DNA of 64,000 nucleotides from a virus (IMGVR_UViG_3300017706_000970:24996-88995); one strand, 5' to 3'; numbered from the stretch's first letter, positions 29,145-37,830 are shown. A program made the numbers and translations. The notes: a model not told the origin generated them from the letters alone.

Positions 29145-29169
29145 CTTACTTGCCTTTGTGGTGTATAAT
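29141..29169 (+). promoter_or_regulatory. sigma70-type promoter before uvsY
   Basis: -35 TTGACT (29141-29146), 17-base spacer, -10 TATAAT (29164-29169) preceded by TG. The expected start of transcription falls at about 29176, the A of the uvsY ATG. The -35 overlaps the end of the upstream gene. The block TGTATAATTACA recurs before gene 55. Confidence 0.8.
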
Positions 29170-29175
29170 TACAGT

Positions 29176-29610
29176 ATGAACTTCGAAGATTTAAAACGAC
29201 ATACCGAACGAGATATGAAAGTCGATGACACTCAGTTGGATCTGGAGTCTCTTAAGATTCCACAACTCCATAATAAGTATCTCAATTTCCTACAAGAAGA
29301 ACGATTCAATCTAAAGAAGATGGGTTTCGACTTTGCTTCCTTACGAAGATCAAAGTGGGAATACTATACAGGTAAGATATCTGAAGAGGATCTCGAAGAA
29401 AAAGGATGGGAACCCTTTGACCTTAAGATTCTGAAGTCAGATATTGACATGTATCTCGATTCTGACAACGATATGATTCTGATGAAACAGAAGATAACAT
29501 ATCAAGAAGAAAAAGTATTCTACTTAGAATCTGTAATTAAAGAGATCGGTCAAAGAAACTGGGAGATTCGCAATGCGATCGAATGGAGAAAGTTTGTATC
29601 CGGTTCTTAA
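29176..29610 (+). CDS. uvsY: recombination mediator UvsY
   Basis: 144 residues (T4 UvsY is 137). N-terminal M-N-F-E-D-L-K-R-x-x-x-x-D-M-K-V-D-D-T-Q-L aligns with the start of T4 UvsY, followed by helical segments and Y-Y-T-G-K near residue 70. UvsY loads UvsX recombinase on gp32-coated single strands. The ATG at 29176 is chosen because it matches the family N-terminus; an upstream GTG at 29158 lies in the promoter. No Shine-Dalgarno exists and transcription should begin at this ATG, so the message may be leaderless. The recombination gene uvsW follows. Confidence 0.82.
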   Translation: MNFEDLKRHTERDMKVDDTQLDLESLKIPQLHNKYLNFLQEERFNLKKMGFDFASLRRSKWEYYTGKISEEDLEEKGWEPFDLKILKSDIDMYLDSDNDMILMKQKITYQEEKVFYLESVIKEIGQRNWEIRNAIEWRKFVSGS

Positions 29611-29645
29611 TTCAAAAGATATTAAATTTTATTGATTCAGAGTTG

Positions 29646-29720
29646 ATGATGATACTGTTTTATATCTCATCAACATTTTATTTACTGATAATGGCATGGT
29701 TGTATCTTTCTCCTAAATAG
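29646..29720 (+). CDS. possible 24-residue membrane peptide
   Basis: A short frame in the 113-base gap between uvsY and uvsW begins with two Met codons and encodes a peptide that is almost wholly hydrophobic (F-Y-I-S-S-T-F-Y-L-L-I-M-A-W-L-Y-L), able to span a membrane once. Only a weak ribosome site is present. Small hydrophobic ORFs are common in T4-like genomes, but chance cannot be excluded. Its last codons contain CCTAAATA. Confidence 0.25.
   Translation: MMILFYISSTFYLLIMAWLYLSPK
29712..29719 (+). promoter_or_regulatory. CCTAAATA motif just before uvsW
   Basis: CCTAAATA ends 4 bases before the uvsW ATG, so transcripts from it would start inside the gene. It may be only the end of the small frame at 29646-29720. 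Kept as a doubtful late promoter. Confidence 0.2.
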
Positions 29721-29723
29721 AGA

Positions 29724-31208
29724 ATGAGTGACTTAGTTATTGAAAAGATTGATGAAGTAAATATTAGAGTTCGATGTGAACGAAGTTTCGCCAAAGAACT
29801 CTCTGACTTCTTTACTTTCAAAGTACCTGGCCATAAGTTTATGCCTGCATATCGCAACAAGGTATGGGATGGTACTATAAAACTATACAACATGTTCTCT
29901 CAAGAGATTCACTCTGGGTTACTTGACTATGTAACTACTTTCGCCAAAGAAAGAGGTTACACTTATCAGGTAACTTTTGACACACCACATAATAAAGTCA
30001 GTGACGATTTAGTCAAACGATACCTAACAGACACCCTAAAAATATCTGCGGGTGGTAAACTAATCGTACCGCATGATCACCAGATACGAGCCATCTCTCA
30101 TGCGATTAAACATGAACGATGTTTGTTGTTGTCTCCTACTGGATCAGGAAAGAGTCTAATCATCTACGGTCTTCTTCGACATCTCATGGAAAAAACGAAC
30201 AAGAAGATTCTAATCATCGTACCTACTACTGGTTTGGTTTCACAGATGTATTCAGACTTCGAAGATTACTCTAAGATGAATGACTGGAACGTAGAAGAGA
30301 ACTGTCATAAGATCTATGCGGGACAAGATAAATCCACCGATAAAAAGATCGTTATATCTACGTGGCAGAGTTTGTACAAATTACCGGCAAAATACTTCGA
30401 GGACTTCGAAATTGCCTTTGGTGATGAGTGTCATTTGTTTAAAGCCAAATCCTTGACTTCTATCATGTCGAAACTAAAGAACGCCAAGTATAGGATTGGA
30501 ACTACAGGTACACTCGACGGAGCCCTTACTCATAAGTTAGTCATCGAAGGACTGTTTGGCCCAGTGAAAGATGTGACCACTACAAAAGAACTGATGGAGA
30601 AGGACATTCTATCTAAATTAGAAATAGACTGCATCCTTTTAGACTACGATGACGAAGACAAGAAGTTAGTAAAGACATTGAAGTATCAAGACGAGATGAA
30701 GTGGTTGATTACAAATGACAGAAGAAACAAATTTATCTCTACTCTTGCAGGGACAACAAAGGGAAATACATTGGTGTTGTTTCAGTTTGTAGAAAATCAC
30801 GGAAAACAACTGTATGAGAAAATAAAGTTAGAGAACCAGCATAAGAAAGTGTTTCTTATTCATGGTGGCGTAGAGACAGACGACCGTGAACGTGTCCGTG
30901 GCCTCGCCGAGAAACAAAAGGACGCGGTTATCGTGGCTTCTTATGGAACATTCTCAACTGGTATCAACATCAAGAACCTCCATAACATTATTTTCGCCTC
31001 TCCTTCTAAGTCTCGCATTCGAATTCTTCAATCAATCGGAAGGCAATTGAGGAAACACGAAAGTAAGTCAGTCGCTAAACTGTTTGATATTGGAGATAAT
31101 CTTCAGTGGAAAAAGAAAATGAATCACACTCTTCGTCATTTCTTCGAGCGAATCAAACTATATAAGATAGAAGAATTTATTTTTAAGACGATTAAGATAA
31201 AACTATAG
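29724..31208 (+). CDS. uvsW: UvsW helicase
   Basis: 494 residues (T4 UvsW is ~500). The N-terminal domain (R-C-E-R-S-F-A-K-E-L-S-D-F-F-T-F, ~17-32; VWDGTIKLY) matches T4 UvsW. SF2 motifs follow: Walker A SPTGSGKS at 137-144, V-P-T-T-G-L-V, box DECH at 234-237, T-G-T-L-D-G, and motif VI Q-S-I-G-R-Q-L-R-K near the end. It unwinds branched DNA and R-loops and shifts the phage from origin- to recombination-driven replication. Start chosen by alignment of the N-terminus. Directly after uvsY, as expected. Confidence 0.93.
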   Translation: MSDLVIEKIDEVNIRVRCERSFAKELSDFFTFKVPGHKFMPAYRNKVWDGTIKLYNMFSQEIHSGLLDYVTTFAKERGYTYQVTFDTPHNKVSDDLVKRYLTDTLKISAGGKLIVPHDHQIRAISHAIKHERCLLLSPTGSGKSLIIYGLLRHLMEKTNKKILIIVPTTGLVSQMYSDFEDYSKMNDWNVEENCHKIYAGQDKSTDKKIVISTWQSLYKLPAKYFEDFEIAFGDECHLFKAKSLTSIMSKLKNAKYRIGTTGTLDGALTHKLVIEGLFGPVKDVTTTKELMEKDILSKLEIDCILLDYDDEDKKLVKTLKYQDEMKWLITNDRRNKFISTLAGTTKGNTLVLFQFVENHGKQLYEKIKLENQHKKVFLIHGGVETDDRERVRGLAEKQKDAVIVASYGTFSTGINIKNLHNIIFASPSKSRIRILQSIGRQLRKHESKSVAKLFDIGDNLQWKKKMNHTLRHFFERIKLYKIEEFIFKTIKIKL

Positions 31209-31217
31209 GAGAATCCA

Positions 31218-31847
31218 ATGGTTGAATACAAAATACTAAAGCTTCGTTCAGGTGAAGAACTAATCAGTATTGTAAATCAAGTTGGTGCAAAAAAGATTGT
31301 CCTAGATCGACCCATGCAAATGAAGTTGACTACAATGCACGATCCTATTACCGGTGAAATTAAAAAAGAAATGTGGGTGTTACGAGACTGGATGAATAAC
31401 AGTGAAGAACTCACATGTGATATTCCACTTGATTTTGTAGTTACCACAATCAAGCCTAACCAAAAAATTATAGATCAATACGAATCAAAAAAGTTAAAGG
31501 AAGATGAGATTGCTTCTTTGGGTATTGATCCAATAGATCCAAATAGTATACTAGAAGATCTTTACAAACAACTTGGTATTGATATGTCCACCGAAAACCT
31601 TAAAGATAAAATAAAACCTCCTTCTTCTGAGGAGGAAATGATCATGATGAATTTTGCGATGTCTAAGAAGATGTTTGAGAAAATGATGGAAGAAGGATTC
31701 TTCGACGAGATGGGACTCGATGATGAAATACCTTTGGACGATTTTGATTTTGATGAAGAAGAAAAAACCGACCGCACTAAAGAAGAACCCGATTGGGGTA
31801 ACGACTGGTCAGACTGGTCTGGGGATAGTGAAGACTATACTAAGTGA
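31218..31847 (+). CDS. conserved phage protein with Sm-like N-terminus
   Basis: 209 residues. The N-terminal ~90 residues begin K-I-L-K-L-R-S-G-E-E-L-I-S-I-V, a pattern of small Sm/Hfq-like beta barrels seen in several T4-like marine phages. The centre is helical and the last ~50 residues are very acidic (D-D-E-I-P-L-D-D-F-D-F-D-E-E-E). Function unknown; RNA binding is suggested by the fold guess only. It begins 9 bases after uvsW with an AGGAGAA site. Confidence 0.55.
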   Translation: MVEYKILKLRSGEELISIVNQVGAKKIVLDRPMQMKLTTMHDPITGEIKKEMWVLRDWMNNSEELTCDIPLDFVVTTIKPNQKIIDQYESKKLKEDEIASLGIDPIDPNSILEDLYKQLGIDMSTENLKDKIKPPSSEEEMIMMNFAMSKKMFEKMMEEGFFDEMGLDDEIPLDDFDFDEEEKTDRTKEEPDWGNDWSDWSGDSEDYTK

Positions 31848-31950
31848 ATGCTTTATAGGCTCTAGAGCTTCCCCTTTCTTTCTTAGCACACATAGTGTAA
31901 CCCGGATTTAAAACCTGTCAAGAAGAAAATCTAAAAAATATCTTATAAGG

Positions 31951-31979
31951 TTGACAATATTTGTTTTATGATGTATAAT
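31951..31979 (+). promoter_or_regulatory. sigma70-type promoter before gene 55
   Basis: -35 TTGACA (31951-31956), 17-base spacer, -10 TATAAT (31974-31979). Perfect consensus. The 159-base gap before gene 55 otherwise holds a short palindrome (GCTCTAGAGC, 31859-31868) and no gene. Confidence 0.88.
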
Positions 31980-31984
31980 TACAT

Positions 31985-32014
31985 ATGAATTCAAGGGAAC
32001 AACATTATGGCTAA
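31985..32014 (+). other. possible nine-codon leader frame before gene 55
   Basis: ATG at 31985 opens a nine-residue frame whose TAA (32012-32014) lies just past the gene 55 ATG (32007). The start sits at the predicted transcription start, so it may not be translated. If it is, it would compete with or couple to gene 55. Confidence 0.2.
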
Positions 32015-32579
32015 AAGAAAAACATCAAAGGGAGATCATTACATAGATAATGAAGCTTTCTTTCAAGAGATGGTAAAATGGAAAAATGATTTAAATCAAG
32101 CAGAGGAACTCGGAGATCCGAAACCTCCTGCGACTCACTACATGGGTGAGTGTTTCATGAAAATTGCTGAACGACTTTCGTACAAACCCAATTTCATGAA
32201 CTACCCATTCAGGGATGAGATGATTGGTGATGCGATCGAAAACTGCTTGATGTATGCACATAACTTCAATCCAGAGAAATCTAAGAATCCATTTTCATAT
32301 TTTACTCAGATGATATATTATGCTTTCATACGCAGAATAGAAAAAGAAAAGAAACAAATATACGTCAAGTATATGATGATGGAAAAGTTAGATCATGAGA
32401 ATAAGTTTACCAAGTGGGCAAATGATAATGAACTGGTAGATCCTAGTTCAAAGAATCCTTATGCTGACTATTTCAAACTCTCAGATAACGACTTAGAAAA
32501 GTACAAACCAAAGAAGAAGAAAAAGAAAACTGAAGAAACCACAGACGGTGGTACATTAGGAAAACTTTTTGAGGATTGA
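32007..32579 (+). CDS. 55: late sigma factor gp55
   Basis: 190 residues (T4 gp55 is 185). A reduced sigma70-family factor: region-2-like helices P-F-R-D-E-M-I-G-D-A-I-E-N-C-L (~67-81), N-P-F-S-Y-F-T-Q-M-I-Y-Y-A-F-I-R-R-I (~95-112) with the aromatic residues that open the -10 region. The C-terminus is Lys-rich and ends G-K-L-F-E-D. It directs host RNA polymerase to TATAAATA late promoters, several of which occur in this window. Own consensus sigma70 promoter fits earlier expression. The last bases overlap gene 47. Confidence 0.93.
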   Translation: MAKRKTSKGDHYIDNEAFFQEMVKWKNDLNQAEELGDPKPPATHYMGECFMKIAERLSYKPNFMNYPFRDEMIGDAIENCLMYAHNFNPEKSKNPFSYFTQMIYYAFIRRIEKEKKQIYVKYMMMEKLDHENKFTKWANDNELVDPSSKNPYADYFKLSDNDLEKYKPKKKKKKTEETTDGGTLGKLFED

Positions 32580-32581
32580 AA

Positions 32582-33628
32582 TTGAAGCTTGCCATTATAA
32601 ATGATACGCACTTTGGTGCAAGAAATGATTCACAGTTGTTTTTGGATCAGTCATTCAAGTTTTTTGAAGAACAGTTTTTCCCGTACTGTAAAGAGAACAA
32701 CATCACAACGGTTTTGCATCTTGGAGATTTCCTTGATCGCCGAAAGTTTGTGAACTTTAATACTCTCTCGCAGGTACGCACTCGATTTATTGATAAGATT
32801 AACGAGTATGGAATACAAGTACACTGTATTCTTGGAAACCACGACACATACTACAGAAACACAAACAGAATTAATTCTATTCGTGAGTTGTTTTCTGACA
32901 CTGATAATTTTCATCTGTATGAAGATCCGATCGAACTAGAGTTTGGTGGGTTGTGTATTGGTATGGTCCCTTGGATAAACAAGAACAACACCGAACAATG
33001 TATTGACTTCATCAAGAACTCGACCTGTCCTATTATGGCTGGTCATTTTGAACTAGATGGTTATGAAGTTATGCGTGGGGTTAAGTATGACGGTGGATTG
33101 AACGACAAACTGTTTAGTAGATGCGAAATGGTTCTGTCTGGACACTTTCATTCGAAGTACAGTAAGAATAATGTTCACTATCTTGGTACGCAATATCAAT
33201 TAACCTTTAGTGATTTAAACGTCAAGAAAGGTTTCCATGTATTGGATACGGAGACCAGAGATCTGAGGTTCGTTGAGAACCCCGTGAACGTCTTTCACGC
33301 GATTACATATGAAGAAGACGAGGATATGTTGGAACGTGATTATTCTAAGTACGAAAACTCATATGTTAAGGTGTATGTTTTTGAGAAAAATAATCCATAT
33401 CTGTTTGACAAGTTCTTGGACAAACTGTATGATGTGAAGGTTGCAAATCTAACAGTCATTGAAGACATGGGTGTGGATCATACCGAAGAAGATTCTTTGG
33501 ACATATCTAAGGACACTGTTTCAATTATCAATGATGAAGTAGATATAATGACTAATGTTCCAGATGAACAAAAGTCAAGAATCAAATCGTTAATGCGTGA
33601 ACTTTATATGGAGAGTCTTTCGTTATGA
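32582..33628 (+). CDS. 47: recombination nuclease subunit gp47 (Mre11/SbcD-like)
   Basis: 348 residues (T4 gp47 is 339). Metallophosphoesterase motifs: N-D-T-H-F-G near the N-terminus, H-L-G-D-F-L-D at ~48, L-G-N-H-D near 85, M-A-G-H-F-E-L near 152 and S-G-H-F-H-S near 188. With gp46 it resects DNA ends for recombination-dependent replication and host DNA use. TTG at 32582 is preferred over an upstream TTG at 32576 because GAGGA (32571-32575) then lies six bases away; it gives MKLAIINDTHFG. Overlaps the next gene by ATGA. Confidence 0.93.
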   Translation: MKLAIINDTHFGARNDSQLFLDQSFKFFEEQFFPYCKENNITTVLHLGDFLDRRKFVNFNTLSQVRTRFIDKINEYGIQVHCILGNHDTYYRNTNRINSIRELFSDTDNFHLYEDPIELEFGGLCIGMVPWINKNNTEQCIDFIKNSTCPIMAGHFELDGYEVMRGVKYDGGLNDKLFSRCEMVLSGHFHSKYSKNNVHYLGTQYQLTFSDLNVKKGFHVLDTETRDLRFVENPVNVFHAITYEEDEDMLERDYSKYENSYVKVYVFEKNNPYLFDKFLDKLYDVKVANLTVIEDMGVDHTEEDSLDISKDTVSIINDEVDIMTNVPDEQKSRIKSLMRELYMESLSL

Positions 33629-34191
33629 ATATCTTTGTACTGGACAAAGATCCTAAAATCTCAGCACAAATGATGTGTGATAAGCACGTTGTAAAAATGA
33701 TTGTCGAATCAGCTCAAATGCTTTCGACTGTTCATCGTTATCTAGACGGTACAGAATACATTTCTTACAGTAAGAATGGTCGCCGAATTAAACGGTGGAG
33801 TCATGATACAGATCGATCCGGCTCTGAAATGAAATTATTTAAGTCGGTCATGTTGAACCATCCCTGTACTATATGGACTAGAGAATCTCTGGCTAATTAT
33901 TGTTGGTTGTCTTGTCATGCACTAAACCTATGTCGTGAATATACTCGTCGATACAACCGACATCACAAAACAGAAGGTCTAGTGAAGTGGTTTATGAAGA
34001 ACTACCCCAATAAATTGTACGGGTTTCATCTAACGGAATTTGCACAGGCAATGCCTGATGAATACAAGGTAGAAGGAAATGCACCACAGGCCTATCGAAA
34101 TTATTACATGGGCGAGAAGAGTGGGTTTGCTAAATGGACTAATCGACTGGTTCCAGATTGGTGGTCGTTAACGGAGGATGTTCCTGCATGA
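33625..34191 (+). CDS. conserved phage protein of unknown function between 47 and 46
   Basis: 188 residues. The N-terminus (M-N-I-F-V-L-D-x-D-P, then C-D-K-H-V-V-K-M-I-V-E-S-A-Q-M-L, ~18-33) marks a family present in many phages and some bacteria whose role I cannot state. It is rich in His, Cys, Trp and Tyr, with R-W-S-H-D near 57, W-L-S-C-H at ~93 and a late W-W. A nucleic-acid enzyme is a reasonable guess because it is sandwiched, with ATGA overlaps on both sides, between the gp47/gp46 nuclease genes. That remains inference. Confidence 0.6.
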   Translation: MNIFVLDKDPKISAQMMCDKHVVKMIVESAQMLSTVHRYLDGTEYISYSKNGRRIKRWSHDTDRSGSEMKLFKSVMLNHPCTIWTRESLANYCWLSCHALNLCREYTRRYNRHHKTEGLVKWFMKNYPNKLYGFHLTEFAQAMPDEYKVEGNAPQAYRNYYMGEKSGFAKWTNRLVPDWWSLTEDVPA

Positions 34192-35909
34192 TAAATTTTA
34201 AAACCGTTAGGTTCCGAAACTTCGGGTCTTTCGGTAACAACGAAACAGAAATAAATTTAGACAAACATAACTTTGTTCTCGTGTCTGGAAACAATGGACA
34301 CGGTAAATCGTTTGCTTTGTTGGACTCTATTACCTTTGCTTTGTTTGGTAAACCGTTTAGAAAAATCAATATTCCTCAGTTGACTAACAGTGTAAATCAG
34401 AAGGACTGCATGGTCGAGGTTGATTTTCTTATTGGAACAGATGAATATACAATTCGTCGTGGACTAAAGCCAAAGATCTTTGAGATATTCAAGGATGGGA
34501 AGATGATTGATCAGTCTGCAAAGGCTAAAGATTATCAACGAATGCTCGAAGAACAAATTCTCAAGATGAACTATAAGTCATTTACTCAGGTGGTGATTCT
34601 TGGTAGTTCGTCGTTTGTTCCGTTTATGCAATTGACAGCCGCTGATAGAAGAAGTGTCATTGAAGACATTCTTGATATTAATGTTTTCTCTCTGATGAAT
34701 GGAATTCTGAAGACGAGAGTCTTAACACTAAAAGAAGAAGAAAGAGAACTGGGATATGAAATTAGTATTGCGAAAGAAAAAATCGACATACAACACAAAC
34801 ATATCAAGAAAGTCCAAGACAAAAGTCAAGAATCAATCAATGAAATACAAGAGGACATTAAAACGATTATCAACGAGGCGCAAGAGGTAAGAACTTCTAT
34901 GAGTTCGATTGAGATTGGAATTGATGAACTAAAAAATCAGATAACCAATAAAGATTCTGTAGTGTCTTCTTTGGGTAAAATTAATAAACTCAAGGATAGT
35001 ATTGATAAGAATATTCAAACCACAGAGAAGGATATTAAGTTCTACATTGATAATCAAAATTGCCCAACGTGTCATCAACATATAGAAGATGATCACCGAG
35101 AAGAAATGATTGAAGATAAAAGAAACAAGAAGTCTGAATATACCGATGGTCTATCTAAAATTAATTTGAAACTAGAAGAACTTTCCGGCGAACTCACTGT
35201 GGTTCAAGAAGTGATGTCTGATATTGTAAAGAAAGAAAAAGAACTTTCCGAACTGAATACAGAACTTTCTATTAAGAAGGATCGTATTGACAATGCTAAT
35301 AAAAGAATCAGTAGTATAAAGTCCAAGGACACGGACGACACGCAGGAAAATGAAAGACTTAAAGAATTAGTAAAGGAACTAGCTGATCTGGATTCTGTTC
35401 ACGAATCGAATACCTCCCAGATGCACGACTACGGAATTGTATCTGGTCTCTTGAAGGACAGTGGAATTAAGTCAAAGATCATCAAGTATTATTTGCCTAT
35501 TATGAATAGGTTGATCAATAAGTATCTTGGATCGATGGACTTCTTCGCACAGTTTCATTTGGATGAAAACTTCAACGAGACAATTAAATCTAGACATCGA
35601 GACGAATTCAGTTATATGAGTTTCAGTGAAGGTGAAAAGATGAGAATTGATTTGGCTTTGCTTCTGTCTTGGAGAGAAGTCGCAAGACTAAAGAACAGTG
35701 CGAATACCAATCTCCTTATTTTAGATGAAGTTTTTGATTCATCTTTGGATAGTATGGGTACAGATGAGTTTATGAAACTGCTATATAATTTGGGTAAAAA
35801 AGTAAATGTATTCATCATCTCTCACAGGACTGATCAACTGTCAGACAAATTTGAACATACGATCACCTTTGAGAAGAAGAACAATTTCAGTCGAATCATT
35901 CGAACTTAA
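34188..35909 (+). CDS. 46: recombination nuclease subunit gp46 (Rad50/SbcC-like)
   Basis: 573 residues (T4 gp46 is 560). Walker A S-G-N-N-G-H-G-K-S at ~33-41, long coiled coil ~175-430 broken by a zinc hook C-P-T-C near 292-295, ABC signature S-F-S-E-G-E-K-M-R near 485 and Walker B L-L-I-L-D-E-V-F-D near 517. It powers the gp47 nuclease. The ATG at 34188 (MINFKTVRF) is chosen over an upstream GTG at 34158 because ACGGAGG lies 10 bases away and the N-terminus matches the family. Confidence 0.94.
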   Translation: MINFKTVRFRNFGSFGNNETEINLDKHNFVLVSGNNGHGKSFALLDSITFALFGKPFRKINIPQLTNSVNQKDCMVEVDFLIGTDEYTIRRGLKPKIFEIFKDGKMIDQSAKAKDYQRMLEEQILKMNYKSFTQVVILGSSSFVPFMQLTAADRRSVIEDILDINVFSLMNGILKTRVLTLKEEERELGYEISIAKEKIDIQHKHIKKVQDKSQESINEIQEDIKTIINEAQEVRTSMSSIEIGIDELKNQITNKDSVVSSLGKINKLKDSIDKNIQTTEKDIKFYIDNQNCPTCHQHIEDDHREEMIEDKRNKKSEYTDGLSKINLKLEELSGELTVVQEVMSDIVKKEKELSELNTELSIKKDRIDNANKRISSIKSKDTDDTQENERLKELVKELADLDSVHESNTSQMHDYGIVSGLLKDSGIKSKIIKYYLPIMNRLINKYLGSMDFFAQFHLDENFNETIKSRHRDEFSYMSFSEGEKMRIDLALLLSWREVARLKNSANTNLLILDEVFDSSLDSMGTDEFMKLLYNLGKKVNVFIISHRTDQLSDKFEHTITFEKKNNFSRIIRT

Positions 35910-35921
35910 AAGAGGAATCCG

Positions 35922-36698
35922 ATGACCATAAACAATGTTCGGGAAGATTGGTATTCTCAGCACCGAAAGAAAATTATGGATCATTTTAAAATTGCCAAAC
36001 CCCTATCCAATAGGGTTAAAAAGTATCAGTCCCCAACGGGTAAGTATACTGTGGTAGTGACTCCAGTAGAATTTAGATTTAGAAATAAGAAAACAAAATA
36101 TATTTACACTATTGGTACTGTCTACCAAGATGGTAAAATGATATTCAACGTCCATAGAAACGCTCCTGATTTTCCATACCTCTTCGTAGAGGATCATGAA
36201 GATGGGTTTGATTATCTTCTCTGTGCAGAAGACAATCAGGCTAGAACCGTTGTTCAATTGAACACATCTAAAGCCAGATCTTTCATCAGTGAGAAATCCC
36301 AACGAGGTATAGAATTCTGTTGGCAGAAATTACACACCTCGGAAAATGCCAAAGTTATTGCCGTTGAGGGGTATGTAAAACACAAACCAAAAGATAAACT
36401 AGAGTACAGAGAAATAAGATTTTACAAATTTTCTGATATTATGGACTTGCCATGGAAGGAAATTGGTGAGAGAATAAATTTTCCTTACGAGGAATTCATC
36501 TCTTGGGAAAATGATTCTCATTACACACTTGCCATTCATGAAGAAGTAAGGTATACTGATGATATGAAAGTTACCGATTTAACTCAAGCTGAGAGAAAGA
36601 ACTCTCTTCTGAAAGATGAAATTCGTTTGAAGAAGATATTTTATAAGTTTCCCCTACAAGAAGGAATTCGAGAAGAAGTTTACTCTGAGTGGATCTAA
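35922..36698 (+). CDS. unidentified protein after gp46
   Basis: 258 residues, soluble, mixed charge, no motif recognised. The N-terminal half is beta-rich (Y-T-V-V-V-T-P-V-E-F-R-F-R), the rest has aromatic-rich segments (F-C-W-Q-K, D-L-P-W-K-E-I-G). It starts 12 bases after gp46 with AAGAGGA and ends one base before the next gene. The neighbours suggest a nucleic-acid role, unproven. Confidence 0.55.
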   Translation: MTINNVREDWYSQHRKKIMDHFKIAKPLSNRVKKYQSPTGKYTVVVTPVEFRFRNKKTKYIYTIGTVYQDGKMIFNVHRNAPDFPYLFVEDHEDGFDYLLCAEDNQARTVVQLNTSKARSFISEKSQRGIEFCWQKLHTSENAKVIAVEGYVKHKPKDKLEYREIRFYKFSDIMDLPWKEIGERINFPYEEFISWENDSHYTLAIHEEVRYTDDMKVTDLTQAERKNSLLKDEIRLKKIFYKFPLQEGIREEVYSEWI

Positions 36699-36699
36699 A

Positions 36700-37830
36700 A
36701 TGAAAACCAAAAGAAAAATTAAACGAGGCGCCACCATTGAGAAGATTCACTATGGTGACGAACCAAGTTGGAATGAGTCAGATGAAATGGATATTGATAC
36801 CTTTCTTCTGCGATCTTATGCTTGGTATAATGCAATGTCCAATCTCAAGAACTACAAGAAGTGGTGTCTTGTTTGGATGAAAGAAAATAATTATGATGTA
36901 GAAAACATCAAAAAAGTTAATCGTGTTGACCACCGAAGTTTTTTGTTTGGTCATAATTGTAGAATGTTGAGTAACGAAGTTCCTCTTCCAGAAATTCTCA
37001 TAGAGAAAACCAAGACTCATATTAAAGAAATGATTGCATTGGGTAGTAGGTCAAAGAAAGTCAAGACTGAAACTGTCGAGAAACCTAAGATTTCTATTCA
37101 GGATAGAATGAAGGAACAGGTAATCGAATACTCCGGTGACATTAATATTATTCTCGACAAAACTCTTGATGAGATTCTTGAGAAGAAGAAGCCTCAGATG
37201 GATGTTGTCAAGTGGTTGAAGGATAATGAAGTAAAGTCTATTCAATCTGGAATGATTTCGTCGGAGTTCAAGTCACTTGTTGATGAACTGAACATGGTTT
37301 ATAACAAGGAAGATAAACAACTAATGGAGGGATGGGGTTTTCTCTCTCGTCCGCAGTTAAAGAAGTATCGAGACTTTGTTCAGAACATTGTCGATACATG
37401 TGAGGAATACTCTACTGTTCTCAAGAAGACTCGTAAGCCTCGTCGTAAGAAGTTGCAGACTAAGGCCAGTCTTGTTAAGAATGTTAAGTACATGATTCAA
37501 ACCGAAGATGGTAAAGTGAAGTCGATCGATCCAAAGCAGATCATCGGTGCAACTAAAGTTATTACCTACAACACCAAGACCGATCAGTTCTCTATCTACG
37601 AAAAGACTAGAATGGTTGACGGACTCTCGGTTAAGGGTACAACCATTGTAGGAGTGGACAACGAGAAGTCGGTGTGTAGGAGAGTGGGTAAGGATAAGTC
37701 CATCGTAAAGGTTGCTAGTTCCAGTGGAATTAGAGCCATCAATAACGCATATAAAAATCTTAAAAATAAGGAATCTGTTCCAAGTCCACGACTAAATAGT
37801 AATGTTGTGATTCTACAGGCGTTCAAATGA
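36700..37830 (+). CDS. unidentified basic protein before rnh
   Basis: 376 residues. The N-terminus is basic (K-T-K-R-K-I-K-R-G), followed by a helical aromatic block W-Y-N-A-M-S-N-L-K-N-Y-K-K-W-C near residues 42-56. The second half is Lys/Arg-rich (R-K-P-R-R-K-K-L ~245) and ends in a beta-rich region. Similar proteins occur beside recombination genes in other T4-like marine phages, but I know no function. Basic charge suggests DNA binding. It overlaps rnh by ATGA. Confidence 0.55.
   Translation: MKTKRKIKRGATIEKIHYGDEPSWNESDEMDIDTFLLRSYAWYNAMSNLKNYKKWCLVWMKENNYDVENIKKVNRVDHRSFLFGHNCRMLSNEVPLPEILIEKTKTHIKEMIALGSRSKKVKTETVEKPKISIQDRMKEQVIEYSGDINIILDKTLDEILEKKKPQMDVVKWLKDNEVKSIQSGMISSEFKSLVDELNMVYNKEDKQLMEGWGFLSRPQLKKYRDFVQNIVDTCEEYSTVLKKTRKPRRKKLQTKASLVKNVKYMIQTEDGKVKSIDPKQIIGATKVITYNTKTDQFSIYEKTRMVDGLSVKGTTIVGVDNEKSVCRRVGKDKSIVKVASSSGIRAINNAYKNLKNKESVPSPRLNSNVVILQAFK

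Noticed and set aside
31848-31925. A tRNA-like stretch (GGTTTTAAATCC on the minus strand) and the palindrome GCTCTAGAGC
   Set aside because: No cloverleaf with acceptor and anticodon arms could be built, and the palindrome lacks a loop suited to a terminator.
37791-37798. ACTAAATA 28 bases before rnh
   Set aside because: Lies in coding sequence; similar copies elsewhere inside genes show that the motif occurs by chance at this rate, and rnh is not expected to be late.
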